A stretch of 64,000 nucleotides of DNA, from assembly GCA_036897095.1 (NCBI GenBank), contig JAYMSP010000013.1, forward strand, positions 62,001 to 126,000, read 5' to 3'. The DNA comes from Plantago elongata. Taxonomy: Eukaryota > Streptophyta > Magnoliopsida > Lamiales > Plantaginaceae. The position numbers and the translations under genes were made by a program. This document shows positions 27,791 to 39,721 of this stretch, in pieces. The notes under the pieces were generated by a model. It did no database searches. It was not told the DNA's origin and saw only the letters and a list, made by a program, of their open reading frames with translations. Position 1 is the first letter of the stretch. Each line of letters starts with the position of its first letter.

Positions 27791-28773
27791 TTTGTGATTT
27801 GCAGGTTAGTAACCATTTGTCTCATATTCAGGGATTATAAAGAGTTGAGAAAAGAAGTTGGTAGCCAATTAGATCACCTAACATCTTAAAGAAACATCTT
27901 TTTGTTGCTTTTGTTTCCAAAGCAATGTAATGTTGGTTGCATAACAAATTATATAGGTACAGTATAATTAACTACTACTTGAATAAATCATGAACCGTAA
28001 CTAATTAGCTCTAGTAATATATAAGTTGTACAATGTAAGTCCATGGTATAACATTTACTTTATCACATGTTGTGGCAAGGAAGAAAACTTTTCTCCTAGT
28101 GCAAGATTTTCAAGGAAAATTGATTTGGTTTATGATTGTAGGAGAGGTTGGGAAGTTGGCAGGTAGTTGAACACCTCTCAACCCAAAAGTGGCCCTCTCC
28201 TGGTCTATATGCTTGACGGAATATTGGTACACCGTACATCATTATTCATGATAAAATTCAAATGTAAAAGCCCCGTATTATAAGTGGGTTGATCATATAC
28301 TCTACCTTGAGTTACTATGTTATCTAACTTTCTCGAAACTACTTTAAGGACAAAATTAATTTGACCAAGACAATTTGATTTAGAATCACGATTCTTCTAT
28401 AGTATTCAAACGGTTTATTAGATGTTAGGGGCGTAACTACTGTGACACCCTCTTATAATGCACCATGTAAATTCTCACTTCCATCCATCCACACTTCATG
28501 AGAGAGTATTTTGCATTGCTTACCCCGAACATCTTAAAATACGTTAGATCGATGTGCTCATGCCCCATGCGATATCCCTTAATTGTGAATTTGTGATAAA
28601 AAGTCCCATCCCAACTGCAAAATCCACTTATATCGATTATGTATCCAAACCAAACCAATCCAATCCAATCTACATTTGTCCAGATTCTTGGAAACGAGTC
28701 GGGTACGATACGTTGGTTTCTTCTCCGATTTCTGTAAAACAACTCAACAGTTCCAAAGCACCTCAACACCACC
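27791..28773. other. Divergent intergenic region between phytocyanin and PFK4
   Basis: Shared upstream region of two divergent genes. It is mixed AT-rich sequence with no recognised element. The last ~200 bp is probably PFK4 leader. Overlapping open frames at 28437-28799 on both strands are not supported by any domain. Confidence 0.5.
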
Positions 28774-31700
28774 ATGGAAATCTCTCTCAGCTCCACCACC
28801 TCTCACCGGTCATTTTCCCTCTCCAGAAACTCCAATTTCTCAAACTGTACGCTCCACAACAAACTCACTCCTTTCAAATTCTCGAAATTCACCTTTGGAA
28901 AGGAATTGAAGCCGTTGATTCTGCGCCAAAGCTGTTCGATCAAATGCCAGGAATCTACAGACGGTGCTGCCACTGCTCGAGGCGAAGATTTCGTCATCGA
29001 AGATGTGCCTCACTTGACCGATTTCCTCCCTGATTTACCGGTACATTTCTGAATTCTGATCTAGTCAATTTTTTTCTTTCTTTTTTTCTTTTTTTTTGCA
29101 TTTCTAGTGAGTTTACAGTGAGCTTGTTGTGGAATTGTGTTATTGTAGACGTTTCCGAATCCGGTGAAGAAAACCGCAGCTTATGCAATTGTCAAGTAAG
29201 CTAATGTTCTGGTTTCGGAATTCGGAATTATTGATTAATTAGATTGTGTAGTGAATATATGTAGTACATGATGCAAGTTTATCGTATTCGTTCCAGGAAA
29301 ACGTTTGTGAGCCCTGAGGATGTGGTGGCAGAGAAGGTGACATTACGGCTTTCATGTATTCTGATTCTTAACTTGTAGACATAGTATTGAGGTGGTTGAA
29401 TTTGGTGGAGTGAAGTGTTGTGTTTTCGTTTCAGATCGTAGTTCAGAGGGATAGTCCGAGGGGAGTGCACTTCCGGCGTGCAGGACCACGCGAAAAGGCA
29501 TTTTTCTTTCATGGAGGGATTTGATGAATCATTTGTTTGTTCATGAAGTATATTATTATTTCACAATGCAGTGGGGTGTAAGGATTCCGTGTTTATGTTT
29601 TAGGTTTATTTTAAGGCAGAGGAAGTGCGTGCATGTGTTGTAACATGTGGAGGTTTATGCCCTGGAATCAATACAGTGATACGTGAGATAGTCTGTGGTT
29701 TGAGCAATATGTATGGAGTACATGAGGTCCTTGGGATTCAGGTCAGATTTGTTGATTTCTGTTGAGTGGTGAATGTTCTTATGCGTGGACTTGTTAATGT
29801 AAAATAAATTCAGAAGTTTCTTCTTGTTTCTATCTCTTCTGAGGTGTAAAATGCATTTGCTTGTCATGTTAGAGGAGTGCTGTTATTGTTACAACGCATA
29901 TTGTAATATCCAAATGGTTTTCTCCTTTAATTGTGTCAGATATCTTTCTCTTACGTTTCAATCTTTTTTTCAAATATAATTCACTATTTCTCTCTTTCAG
30001 CATCATGCTTGTGTGATTCTTGTTATCTTTGCTTGATATAGCTAAAAATAATCTAATGAAACATCTGTATAGCCTACCTTTATTTTGGACAAACTCTGTC
30101 CTGTTAAATCCTTATGTGATCATATATTGGGCAGGGAGGATATAGAGGATTCTACTCGAAAAATACTGTACAGTTGACACCAAAATCTGTCAATGATATT
30201 CACAAGCGTGGTGGAACATTCCTGCAAACATCACGGGGAGGCCACGATACTAACAAGATAGTCGACAATATTCAGGATCGAGGAATAAACCAGGTGAAAT
30301 TTATTACTCTCTCAGGACGTCTGCTTACTCATTCCGAATGTGTTGATAGAAGATTTCCTGAAACTCCAGGTTTACATCATTGGAGGAGATGGGACACAAA
30401 AAGGAGCAGCTGCGATTTATAAGGTGCTTGTTAAAATTAAATAGTTTCTATGCTTGATCCGTTCTTGGGGTTAAGGAATTTAAGATATGTGTCAGAGTCT
30501 GACCTCTTCATCTGTAAGGAAGTGGAAAGGCGTGGGCTTAAGGTTGCAGTAGCTGGAGTTCCCAAGACGATAGACAATGACATTGCGGTAAGTCTAAGAT
30601 TCTCCTGATATCTATGCAAGGTAGCAGTTCAGCCTGAACATATGTGTATTATGTTAGTATCAATAGCTTCAAATGGATGAAAAGTACCATATCTTTGATA
30701 GTTTTCCCAAGTTGATAATTTATATAAATTTCCCTGTTGGACTACTATGACCTAATTTCTTACAGGAATATGTAACAGGTCAACTTATTCAGTTAATAAA
30801 ATCTCTCATTAGTTTTCTAAGTAACTTCTGTTTATGCATTGTGATGATTATGTAGTTGATAGACAAATCCTTTGGGTTTGACACTGCTGTAGAAGAGGCT
30901 CAGAGGGCAATAAATGCTGCACATGTGGAAGTTGAGAGTGTTGAGAATGGAGTTGGCATTGTGAAACTTATGGGACGATACAGTGGTAAGAACATTGTGT
31001 TCAGTGCAAGGAATTTGATTGGGTTCTTGAGGATAATTGTATGTAAATTTTCATTTCAATTGCACTGAACCATATGTTTTTGCAGGATTCATTGCTATGC
31101 ATGCAACATTGGCAAGTCGTGACGTGGTAAGAGGCCTCAAACCCCTCTCTAGTTTCTATTTTGTGCTCTTCCTTGGACATGGACATCTGGGTTACTCGAA
31201 TACAGTTTTATGACCATTTCTCCTCATAAGTCTAACCTCGTGACAGGACTGTTGCTTGATTCCAGAGTCACCATTTTTTTTGGAAGGCCAGGGAGGGCTC
31301 TTTGAATTTGTTGAACAAAGGCTCAAAGAAAATGGTCATATAGTAATTGTCTTGGCTGAAGGTGCTGGACAGGAATTTGTCGCTCAGAGCTTCAATGCAG
31401 CTAATGAAAGGGATGCGTCGGGGAATAAACTACTTTTGGATGTTGGCCTGTGGTTAACACACAAGATTAAGGTAATCTGGAGCATCACATGAGCCTGTAC
31501 ACTTTCTTTTGTTATACAGACTTGCCTCACTCTGTAGCAAAGTCTATTGAGTCTCGCCTGATAGATTTTACCAGTTTATCACTTTCATATCTCATAAGTT
31601 CAAATAGAGGTGATAGAGATTGACACCACTCTGCGTTTTTACTACTGTGGTATCTTTCACACATGCGCAGATGCTATCAGACCCAATTTGATTCGTTAGA

Positions 31701-33071
31701 GTGCTTTGTTTTCGTCAGCCAGTGATGTCGGAGATCATATGATGAAGTGTCATTTATCCTGTTTGCACTTTATGAAGTATTATTTAATTAAGATAATAAG
31801 TTAAATCCAGCTTTTCCTTTCTTGTTTCTGTTATATACATATTAAATTCAGCCTTTTATTCATGCCTTAGGATCATTTCACAAATGTCAGGAAAACGGCA
31901 ATAAATATGAAATATATCGGTAATTTCTGAAACTCTTCTATTTTTTGCCTGGGTTCATTGAACTTCTCTTTGTTAGATTTATATTTTTCTAATCCTAGAT
32001 GCTCTGAAGTCTGAAGATAGGATTGTAGGAGTATACTTTGTGATGGAAAAATAAATGAAATGTTTGTTTGTTTGGTTCCTACTCTGATGTCCCCATTATA
32101 ATAATCTCCTTTCCAGGAGTGTAATCAATAATGAAACAATTCTTTGCTTTTTATTCTGCTAATGCTGTGAGCAAAGCCCCTCCCCAGTACCGTTACCAAA
32201 TTCATTGAACGTGATTAGGGGAAGTGAATGAAATTCATTTACTAAAGTGAAAATATAAGTTTTGAAGTTGTAAGTGTCCTATTTTTGTTAGTCGCAGTAG
32301 ATCTTAGAAGCAATGTAGTCCTTTGAAGCCGTGCTCTGTTTACTTTTTTGGATGTACACGGCATTGAATTAGAGCTGTTTTCACGGTTGATTTTCTATTC
32401 CACCAGTTAGAATCACTGCCACTTATTGTTTTTCTTTTCCTTAATGTTTGATGAAATTATACACACTGTCATTCTCATCTTAGTTCTTGCTGCACACTTA
32501 ACTATTGCAGATCCCACATACATGATTCGCGCAATACCTAGTAATGCATCAGACAACATTTACTGCACACTTCTTGCTCAAAGTGCTGTTCATGGAGCCA
32601 TGGCAGGATATACTGGCTTCACAGTTGGCCCAGTGAACAGCAGGCATGCTTATATTCCAATCAGCGTAAGCTCTTTTCCAAAAACATATTACTTCTTTGA
32701 AAGCCTGTAAGTTATTCTGTAAGATCACATAGTGGAGTTAAAGAGAACGAATTCTTGGATCTTGAATAGGTATTGCATAAAGGTCAATTTCTTGTTCAAG
32801 TGGTAATCGGGATACATGGAAAATCTCACATAGTGTCTTGAATATCTTTCTCATGTAAGACACCAATCATGGAAAATCTCACCATTATGTAATATTTTTC
32901 TCTCAGCGAGTAACAGAGACTCAGAATGTCGTTAAACTGACGGATAGGATGTGGGCTCGACTGCTTGCATCCACATACCAACCTAGTTTCCTCAGCTGTG
33001 AAGTTGTTCAAGAAAGAGTTAACAGAGAGACCATTGATGAGATCCATGGCATGAAGATTACTGATATATAA
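28774..33071 (+). CDS. PFK4: ATP-dependent 6-phosphofructokinase, chloroplast type (PFK4-like)
   Basis: Phosphorylates fructose-6-phosphate to the 1,6-bisphosphate in plastid glycolysis. Fourteen exons: 28774-29040, 29149-29195, 29297-29336, 29435-29497, 29604-29741, 30135-30293, 30370-30423, 30519-30587, 30856-30985, 31086-31126, 31247-31471, 31871-31919, 32511-32665 and 32907-33071. They total 1602 nt (533 aa) in one frame. The first ~60 residues are Ser/Thr/Lys-rich, as in a transit peptide. Catalytic features: [17 protein letters not shown] (from 153), [11 protein letters not shown] (GGDGT 243-247, the ATP form rather than PPi), VPKTIDNDI (270-278), [12 protein letters not shown], and [18 protein letters not shown]. 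The tail ([31 protein letters not shown]) matches PFK4. Intron 4 begins with GC instead of GT. Confidence 0.95.
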
Positions 33072-34915
33072 AATTCATCGATCTCATAAAATATAACCAA
33101 CCCCAGCATCTCCAGTAAACAAAAAAATTGGGCCTTGCCCGTTGCTGATTCGCCCAAAGTGGCTTCACAACTTGCACCTGGTAATTAGAGGTACTCTCCA
33201 CATGCCAAATCTTAGCAATTAGCAATGGAATTAGCAGTACTTGGTGCATTCTTTACCTGCTTTGAATATTATATGTTGAAAAGTACATTTTTTATGCTTA
33301 CATCAGAACATTGAATCTTATAAAGATAATGGTTGGACTATAAATGTTGTAAAATCAGTTTTATTTTACATTGGCTGTAATTCTCTTACATATAAGTATA
33401 AACTATATAGTATATTATTTCCTCGAAGTTCTAATACTCTAATTCAATCATTGCTATATGGCAAATTATTGTTCAGCCTCCAGCATCTTGTTTTTATTTG
33501 AATTAACCTCGGCCCTTTTCTTGCTCCGTTTTTGACTGCTCCCTTGAATGCTTGACGATTAACTGGCACATCATATTATCCACTTAACCCCAAAGGAAAT
33601 ACAGAATGCAACCTAGCAAGGGGGATTCATTGGCATATCAGTTAGGGTAGAGGTAATTGCAGTCGCAGAGGTGTGCAGTTTAATACCGATAACACTACCT
33701 TGCCTGCATGTCTGTTAAATGACCACGAGGACATCCTAGTTCTTAAATCCTTGAGGGGGAAATGATTTTGTGCCAGTAAAAAATAAATCATCTCTTGTTT
33801 TTGCAAACCTTCATTACAGAACTACTAGGGGTTTACTATATTATTATTTACAACTAGGTCAGGTCTCGTGGAAGAAAATCATTGTTTCCGGACAAGCTCG
33901 TGGAATCATCAATTGCCATTTTTATTTTTAAACGTGTCATTTGAACTTGTTTTATGCTCAATAGTATGTCAGTCGAGCCTTTTTTAGGGCTCGACTCGTT
34001 AAGGCTTGAGTCACTCTCGCTCGAAAAGGTGTTAGAACAAGCTCTTGCCTAGCTTCTCGATGCTTGACAAGGCTCGATTAAACTTTGTTAAACTTAATTT
34101 TTGAAATGTTTGTATTTATCTTTTTGGTAATGAGCTCGGTTTGAGTTCGACTAAAACTCATATCAAATGAGTTAGTTAACAGTTGGAGTCTAATTATTTT
34201 TACCCAGGTTCGAGCTCGAAACCAATTAGATTAGACTTTTTTACCCAGGTTCGAGCTCGAAACCAATAAGATTAGACTTGTCTCGGTTCACTGCATTACA
34301 CTACCTACTTAGTGCTCAATTACTGCACGCCTTTTCATCTTCTGCATGCATATGATTATAAGTTAGAAACCGAGTTTGAATGGGGATGGAGCAAAGTATT
34401 TTCAACGTAGAAAATCACGAGTCACTCAAGACTGGAGAGTTTGTCAATATACTTTTCTCTTTTCTGTTGCTCTTGGAGAACATTAGTCTAACTTATGGTC
34501 TTCAACCTATCACTTTTAATAAAACAAATCATATCCTTAGATGAAACTTTGATCAGTGATATATATGTATACTCCCTCCCTCCGCGTCAAGCGTAGATTC
34601 CTAAACTCCGTTTTAATTCGTTCCAAACTTAAATTTTAATACGTAAATGATAAAATTGGTCTTACATTATTCTTATTCTATGTACTTATTCCACTATTGA
34701 CACTCAGTGCCCATTTCAACAAAAAAAGTTGAAGCTGTAGTAGATGGAGAACTAGTTTTCGAAGCTGTGACAGGTGTGTAATGCTCGCTGTCACTCGCTT
34801 CAAGCGAAGAAGTAAGCAATTCATGGATGGCTTAATGAAAAGTAAGCAACATTGCTAATCTCCATGACCTTCAAACAGGTGATGTAATCATGCAAGAAAT
34901 ACATCAATTATCATC
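33072..34915. other. Spacer between PFK4 and the first ERF gene
   Basis: PFK4 3' UTR to about 33.4 kb. About 33950-34290 is rich in GCTCGA/TCGAGC words, as in a dispersed plant repeat, and ends in a 41-bp tandem duplication. About 34571-34690 opens with ATACTCCCTCCCTCCG, the typical end of a Stowaway-type MITE, but its second end was not found. No gene. Confidence 0.45.
34198..34279. repeat. 41-bp tandem duplication (TCGAGCTCGA unit)
   Basis: Two adjacent copies of a unit containing TTTTTACCCAGGTTCGAGCT and CGAAACCAAT, with one or two differences. It lies at the edge of the GCTCGA-rich repeat region. Confidence 0.85.
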
Positions 34916-35671
34916 TTAAACTAGAGATGGAACTCTGTCCATTAATCCCTTGGAGTCCAACAGGCAAGAACTACTATTATTTCGATCAGTCCTCTGCTTC
35001 CTCCTTCCGATGGTCGCCGGTGGGCTGGCTTTCCCGGCCTCCAACGGGAAGTTCAGTCTGGCTTTACTTCCTTTCATCTTAAATGCTGCACAATCGTAAG
35101 CCCTGGCTGCATCAAAATCATTCTCGTATGTCCCCAACCATATCCGACTCCCCTTCCGGTTAGGGTCTCGGATTTCTGCTGCATATTTACCCCACGGTCT
35201 CCTCCTCACGCCCCTGAACTTTGTTCCTGTCTTGCGAACGCCCAACCTCTGGCTTGCCTGGTCGGGTTTGGTAGGCATTTCTGTTTCAACTACACCGTGG
35301 TTGAGTTGGACATCATGCGAGAGCTCCTTCGTGCCCGAGTCTAAAAAAGGCAAGTCGGATTCTTCCAGCCACCAGGTATCGTTCATCATGAAATCATTTG
35401 AGAATTGCTTCAGTTGGGAGTCTAAAGAAGGCGAGCTGGATTCGTACAGCCACCACGTATGGTTCGTCTGTGCATCATGATGTGAAACTTGCTTTTGGCC
35501 GTCTGAGTAGGAAGAAGGCGAGGCAGAATCTTCCTGCAGCCACCAAGTGAGGTTTTCCTCGTTGTAAACTTGGGAGACGCACTGGCTCAAGTCATCCCAG
35601 AAGGAGTCATCCATTAGATGCTGGCTTATGAGCTCTAATGTTGAAGACTCACTGCCTGGAGTGGTAGACAT
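34916..35671 (-). CDS. AP2/ERF transcription factor (group IX-like) with repeated TWWL motif
   Basis: An intronless 251-aa ethylene-response-factor protein on the minus strand. The N-terminal [18 protein letters not shown] resembles the acidic activation motif of group IX ERFs. One AP2 domain at about 152-210 ([45 protein letters not shown]) should bind GCC-box DNA; the AAEIRD context marks the ERF rather than the DREB type. Between them, the motif TWWLxE occurs three times (residues 42-47, 72-77 and 99-104), about 27-30 residues apart, each followed by a Ser/Asp stretch. A basic patch GRRKQR follows the domain. A TATA-like ATTTTATAGA (read on the minus strand) lies at 35752-35761. Intronless structure is normal for ERF genes. 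Confidence 0.93.
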   Translation of the reverse strand: MSTTPGSESSTLELISQHLMDDSFWDDLSQCVSQVYNEENLTWWLQEDSASPSSYSDGQKQVSHHDAQTNHTWWLYESSSPSLDSQLKQFSNDFMMNDTWWLEESDLPFLDSGTKELSHDVQLNHGVVETEMPTKPDQASQRLGVRKTGTKFRGVRRRPWGKYAAEIRDPNRKGSRIWLGTYENDFDAARAYDCAAFKMKGSKARLNFPLEAGKASPPATIGRRKQRTDRNNSSSCLLDSKGLMDRVPSLV

Positions 35672-35751
35672 TGTTTAGCTGTGTTGCGTGGAACACAGTG
35701 GAATTGAATTTGAGTTGTGAAGAATGTTTTTTTGTGTTAGTTCCTTCGACT

Positions 35752-35761
35752 ATTTTATAGA
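35752..35761 (-). promoter_or_regulatory. Likely TATA box of the first ERF gene
   Basis: Reads TCTATAAAAT on the minus strand, about 85 bp before the start codon at 35671, a normal TATA position. Positional assignment. Confidence 0.55.
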
Positions 35762-36660
35762 CCCAATATTGTACGTAAGATATGATTACGTCATATATGT
35801 ATGTATGATTCTTTTTGAGGAATTCTTTCTAAGGAACTTGCTTGTGGATGCGTTTAAATTGACCTGTATATATTGTGATTATAGCAAAATATGTTTTTTA
35901 TCAAACCATTAATTTATAGACACAATTATTATATGAGATAAACTATTTACAACTGCTATATATTGCTTTAAAATTTTCTAGAGTTTTTCTACGATTAATC
36001 ATTTGTTCGTTCTGCATGATAATATGAATCAAATATAACAATGAGACGTTTTTATCATTTAATGTGAAAATATTATAAATTGAAATGTACAATTAAAAAT
36101 TACTATTTGTTTATTTAGAGGGTTCATTTGAATCCTTTGGTCAATATTTGTATAATATCTATAAGAAAACAATAAGGAGATCAATTCATTATATTTCGTT
36201 AAATAAAAAATCAAATGGTCTATATGTTGAATTGTTGTCGTCAATCAGGATGATGGTATAGGGGGGAAACTTTTGCAGTGTACGTATATAGAAAGTAATG
36301 GTGTAGCAGACCTGCTAGTAAAAATTAAAAGTGGATATGATCTTTTGTAAAAAAAAATGTTTTCACTTATATTCTTCGATGTTAACCAGGATTTTGAAAA
36401 AAAAAAATGTACTTAAGGTTTATATTCATGAAGATGAATCTAACCTAGATTGGCCTAAGTTTTTAATGAAGTTAAGTATTCTTTAAAAATTAATCCTGGA
36501 TGATGTCAGAGCCAACCTTCATTTTAACATCTATCGGTTTATTTTTAACTCCCACTAACAAAATCAGGTTGTTGGAAGAATTTGAAATTATGTTTTGTTG
36601 CACTGTTTATTTGTTGGAATTGGAAAGACAGTTAGTTGGTGCATAGTATTAACTCATTGT

Positions 36661-36901
36661 ATCTCCCTCTCTTAAATTTGAAGTTCCGCATTTCATTTTG
36701 AACTATCCTAAATTAACATTTTTTATTTTTTTAAATAAAAAATATATTTTTTACTTTATATATTATTTCTCATATTTTATTCATTATTTTTCTTATTTTA
36801 TTCAATCACATTTATACTTTATTATCTTATTTTTTATTTTATCACTTTCTTAAAAATTTGTGTCTAATTTTGCAGAATTTTTAATTTAGAATGGAGGGAG
36901 T
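36661..36901. mobile_element. Stowaway-like MITE (Tc1/mariner type)
   Basis: About 240 bp starting ATCTCCCTCTCTTAAATTTG and ending AATTTAGAATGGAGGGAGTA. These are the usual CTCCCTC/GAGGGAG inverted ends of plant Stowaway elements, flanked by TA. The interior is AT-rich and non-coding. The ends are imperfect, so it is not recent. Confidence 0.6.
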
Positions 36902-37226
36902 ATGATTTTAAGTAGTAATGGGGCCGGGTATACTGTTCGAAGTCATGTCCATTTGTAGTATCAGATTGAAAAGTATGGTTTAGAAACCAGGAAAATGGTG
37001 ATGATTATTAGTTCTAAATAGTACATCACTTGTGATCTCAAGTAATAATAATTTTGAGTTAAAGTGAGATATAAAAGTTGAAGTCTGGTAAATGTAAAAG
37101 AATGTCATTTTATAAGGTTCCACGAAATAAGTTCAAAACCATTAAATTAACCAATCGATGATTATTAGTCCAAGGGAGCAACGGACATATTCACTCTAAT
37201 AGTTCAATAAATATACTATGTAAATA

Positions 37227-37344
37227 GGGAACGGATTGGTATAGAATTTGATTGGTCCTTTTCAATTGAAATTATTTTTTTTTTTATAAAATGTTCCATT
37301 TGAATGGGGAGAATACCACTCCAGCAGTATAATAAACCGGCCCT
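37227..37344. mobile_element. Family-B MITE, copy 1
   Basis: About 118 bp: GGGAACGGATTGGTATAGAA ... AATAAACCGGCCCTC. Shares the order GATTGGTATA, TTTTCAATTGAAATT, AAAATGTT..ATTTGAATGGGGAG, then ATAA-ACCGG.CC with copies at 42765 and 45544. It is short, non-coding and has related inverted ends. The superfamily is not certain. Confidence 0.6.
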
Positions 37345-37754
37345 CCGATATTCATTACCACAAAGCAGCCACACAGTGTCCATTTACAATAGGGACCCCT
37401 TTACAATAATAGTAACATTGTTCATACTTTACCTACGATTACTAATTCAATTAGCAAAAAACTTTAGTTGATCTAAAATATACAAGATCAAGTCTTACAA
37501 ATATAAAACTTACATGGGGTTGGGAAAGTCACCCTTAAACTTTATCGGTTATTGTTATCTGAATTGGCGATGAATTTATATTCACTTGAACAATGGTTAA
37601 ACTTCTAAAAAATACACATTTGATATGCCGTATACGCACCCTAAAGAAGCACATTTAATATACGACAGAAGGGTCTAAATGTTACATTTTTATATATACA
37701 TCGATGACGGTGATCGGTTTAAATGATAATGATATTATGTTAAACTAGAATATT

Positions 37755-37814
37755 CAGCCAACAAAGATTAGGACATTACCAATACAGCCAACAAAGATTA
37801 GGACATTACCATAT
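37755..37814. repeat. 30-bp perfect-looking tandem duplication
   Basis: CAGCCAACAAAGATTAGGAC ATTACC occurs twice in a row, differing only near the unit ends. It directly abuts the foldback element at 37826. Confidence 0.9.
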
Positions 37815-37825
37815 AGCCATCTGAA

Positions 37826-38303
37826 GGAAAATATTTTAAAATATATTATAGGATGAGACACGTCCATTTTATATACTACATAATGACTGTGAATGTTTCG
37901 TATACCTCAAAATGATTACTTGTTCAGAAGTTATACTTCGATCATTTTTTTTTCGACTTGGTGATTTATTATACGTACTGAGGGTAATTCACAAGTCGGA
38001 AGTGGCTCGAGCGTTAAAAGTATCTCATGCGCTTGACACATGTCATATCGTGATTCAATTTCTAAAATTATTTTGAAAGAAAAATCAAAAAAACGAAAGA
38101 GAAATTCAAAAGATACAATGTCATTGTGTCGAGCGCGTGAGATAGATACTCTATGTGTGTGTAATTAATCAAAAAATTGAAGAAAAAAATACCGAAATAT
38201 ATCTTCTAAACAAGTAGTCATTATAAGGTATAAAAGAAATCATAGTTATTGTGCAGTATATAAAATGGACACGTCTCGTTATAAAGTATATTTTAAAGAA
38301 AAA
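37826..38303. mobile_element. Long foldback (inverted-repeat) element, ~480 bp
   Basis: The left arm (37826 to about 37965) is the reverse complement of the right arm (about 38165-38303) at roughly 75-80% by eye. Paired landmarks are GAGACACGTCCATTTTATAT on the left and ATATAAAATGGACACGTCTC on the right, then GATTACTTGTTCAGAAG with CTTCTAAACAAGTAGTC. Inner arms also pair (ATCTCATGCGCTTGACAC with GTGTCGAGCGCGTGAGAT), so nearly the whole element could fold into one hairpin. It has no open reading frame. It fits a foldback or Mutator-like MITE. Confidence 0.78.
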
Positions 38304-39560
38304 TCCCCCAGCCACCTCACTAGTTAAAGAGTTATTAATCCCAGTGGTAGAAAACTAGTGTTCAACAATGGTGAGGGGTGGATGGCTAATGCTTTTATTT
38401 GTTTTACAGCCGGTTATTAGCTTAAATTGTAATCGTCTTTATTTATATGTCGATTTAAAGTCTTAAGTATAACTAAGATAGATATATAAAACACTTTGAG
38501 AATATAAGATGATAAGTCAGCTAATTAGTGAATACTCGATCCGAATCTTCAATTTGTGAAGGATATTTTTTTTTCTCCAGTTAGTCAATTTGACAAGTAC
38601 AATAGATATTTTAAGAAGGTGAGAAATTTTTCCTTCTGTTTTTCATTAAATGCAAATGGATTATTGACACTTACACTATTAGTTGCAGGTGAAGCATAAT
38701 ATCAATTAAGTAGTACAATCTGGAGTTAAATTGCAGCATTTGGTCTCAAAAGCAGCCCTTGCGATATAGACACTGAACCTAAATTAGTCATATTGAACCC
38801 TGAACCCTCGATCGATCGAGTCTATCTTAATTTCTGAAACCCATTGTGATTTTTCTTCCAATAGTCAATGTTGATAAGGAGCATGCTGTAGATATTTTAA
38901 GATGACTTGTTGAATATATCCATATATGCCTCATGCACCAACCAATAAAAGATAAAGGTATTATGAAATGCTTAATTTCCAACTTCGCGGGGTGAAATCG
39001 ACTTAGCCAATTTGTCATTGATTTCAACTTATTTAAAGAGTTTATCCAGTAGAAATAAATACTATTATTTTATAGTCATCGTTCTTGAATATTTAAATTG
39101 ATATTCATCAATCTATATATTTTAAATTTTAATAGCTCCGTGATACAGAATTTTGTACGTCTATTACTTTTTATCGTCTCATATAACTTTACACATAACT
39201 AATACAGAAAATACATCACACTCGACATAAAAATTCTTGTATAATATATTTACATTTTCACTAAAAATACACCTTTTTACCATATGTTCCATATATTTAT
39301 AGTATAATTTATTATAACTTTCCAACCAAAACTACACATTAATATTGATGTATGAGTTCTCTGATACGATGAGAGTAGATATTGAAATTTAGTCATTGTT
39401 CAATGTATATGAGAAATGGAGTCATAATTAAGGTGGTCTGGTGTCAATGAGTTTGGGTTGTATGTAGGAGGTGTTGAGTTCGAACTTTGACACATCAGAG
39501 TTATAATGTGATTGAGACATGGAGTTATAAGTTCGGACTTTGACAACCTTGAAGTTATTA

Positions 39561-39721
39561 GGGGGCTGATTGGCATGACACTCAAATGATCATTTGGATG
39601 AAATTTTGGTGAAATTGTGTTTGAAATAAAATTGAAATGGGGTATTTGAAGTGTATTTTAAGTCAAATCAATGTTCATCGAGCCAAATGGAGCGATTTAA
39701 ATGCTATGACAATCAGCCCCC
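39561..39721. mobile_element. Tourist-like MITE (family A), copy 1
   Basis: 161 bp with good inverted ends: GGGGGCTGATTGGCATGACA at the left and CAATCAGCCCCC at the right. The interior contains TTTTGGTGAAATTGTGTTTG and AAATGGAGCGATTTAAATGC, shared with the other copies. TIR shape and size match PIF/Harbinger (Tourist) MITEs. Confidence 0.75.

Larger units (their letters stand above)
35672..37226. other. AT-rich spacer with one Stowaway-like element
   Basis: Upstream region of the ERF gene followed by AT-rich DNA without coding signal. It contains the Stowaway-like element at 36661-36901. Confidence 0.5.
37345..39560. other. AT-rich spacer with foldback element
   Basis: No coding signal. It contains a 30-bp tandem duplication at 37755-37814 and the long foldback element at 37826-38303. 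About 39400-39560 has GTTGAGTTCGAACTTTGACA and a related second copy, faintly like a tRNA-type B box, too weak to call a SINE. Confidence 0.45.

Noticed and set aside
28437-28799. 120-aa minus-strand frame overlapping the PFK4 leader
   Set aside because: No domain, and it overlaps the 5' end of a well-supported gene on the other strand.
34571-34690. Stowaway MITE starting ATACTCCCTCC
   Set aside because: Only one end is convincing; without the second end or TA duplication it was left as a note in the spacer entry.
39400-39560. Possible SINE with B-box-like GAGTTCGAACTTTGAC
   Set aside because: No matching A box at the right spacing, no tail and no target-site duplication. The word also recurs locally as a simple duplication.
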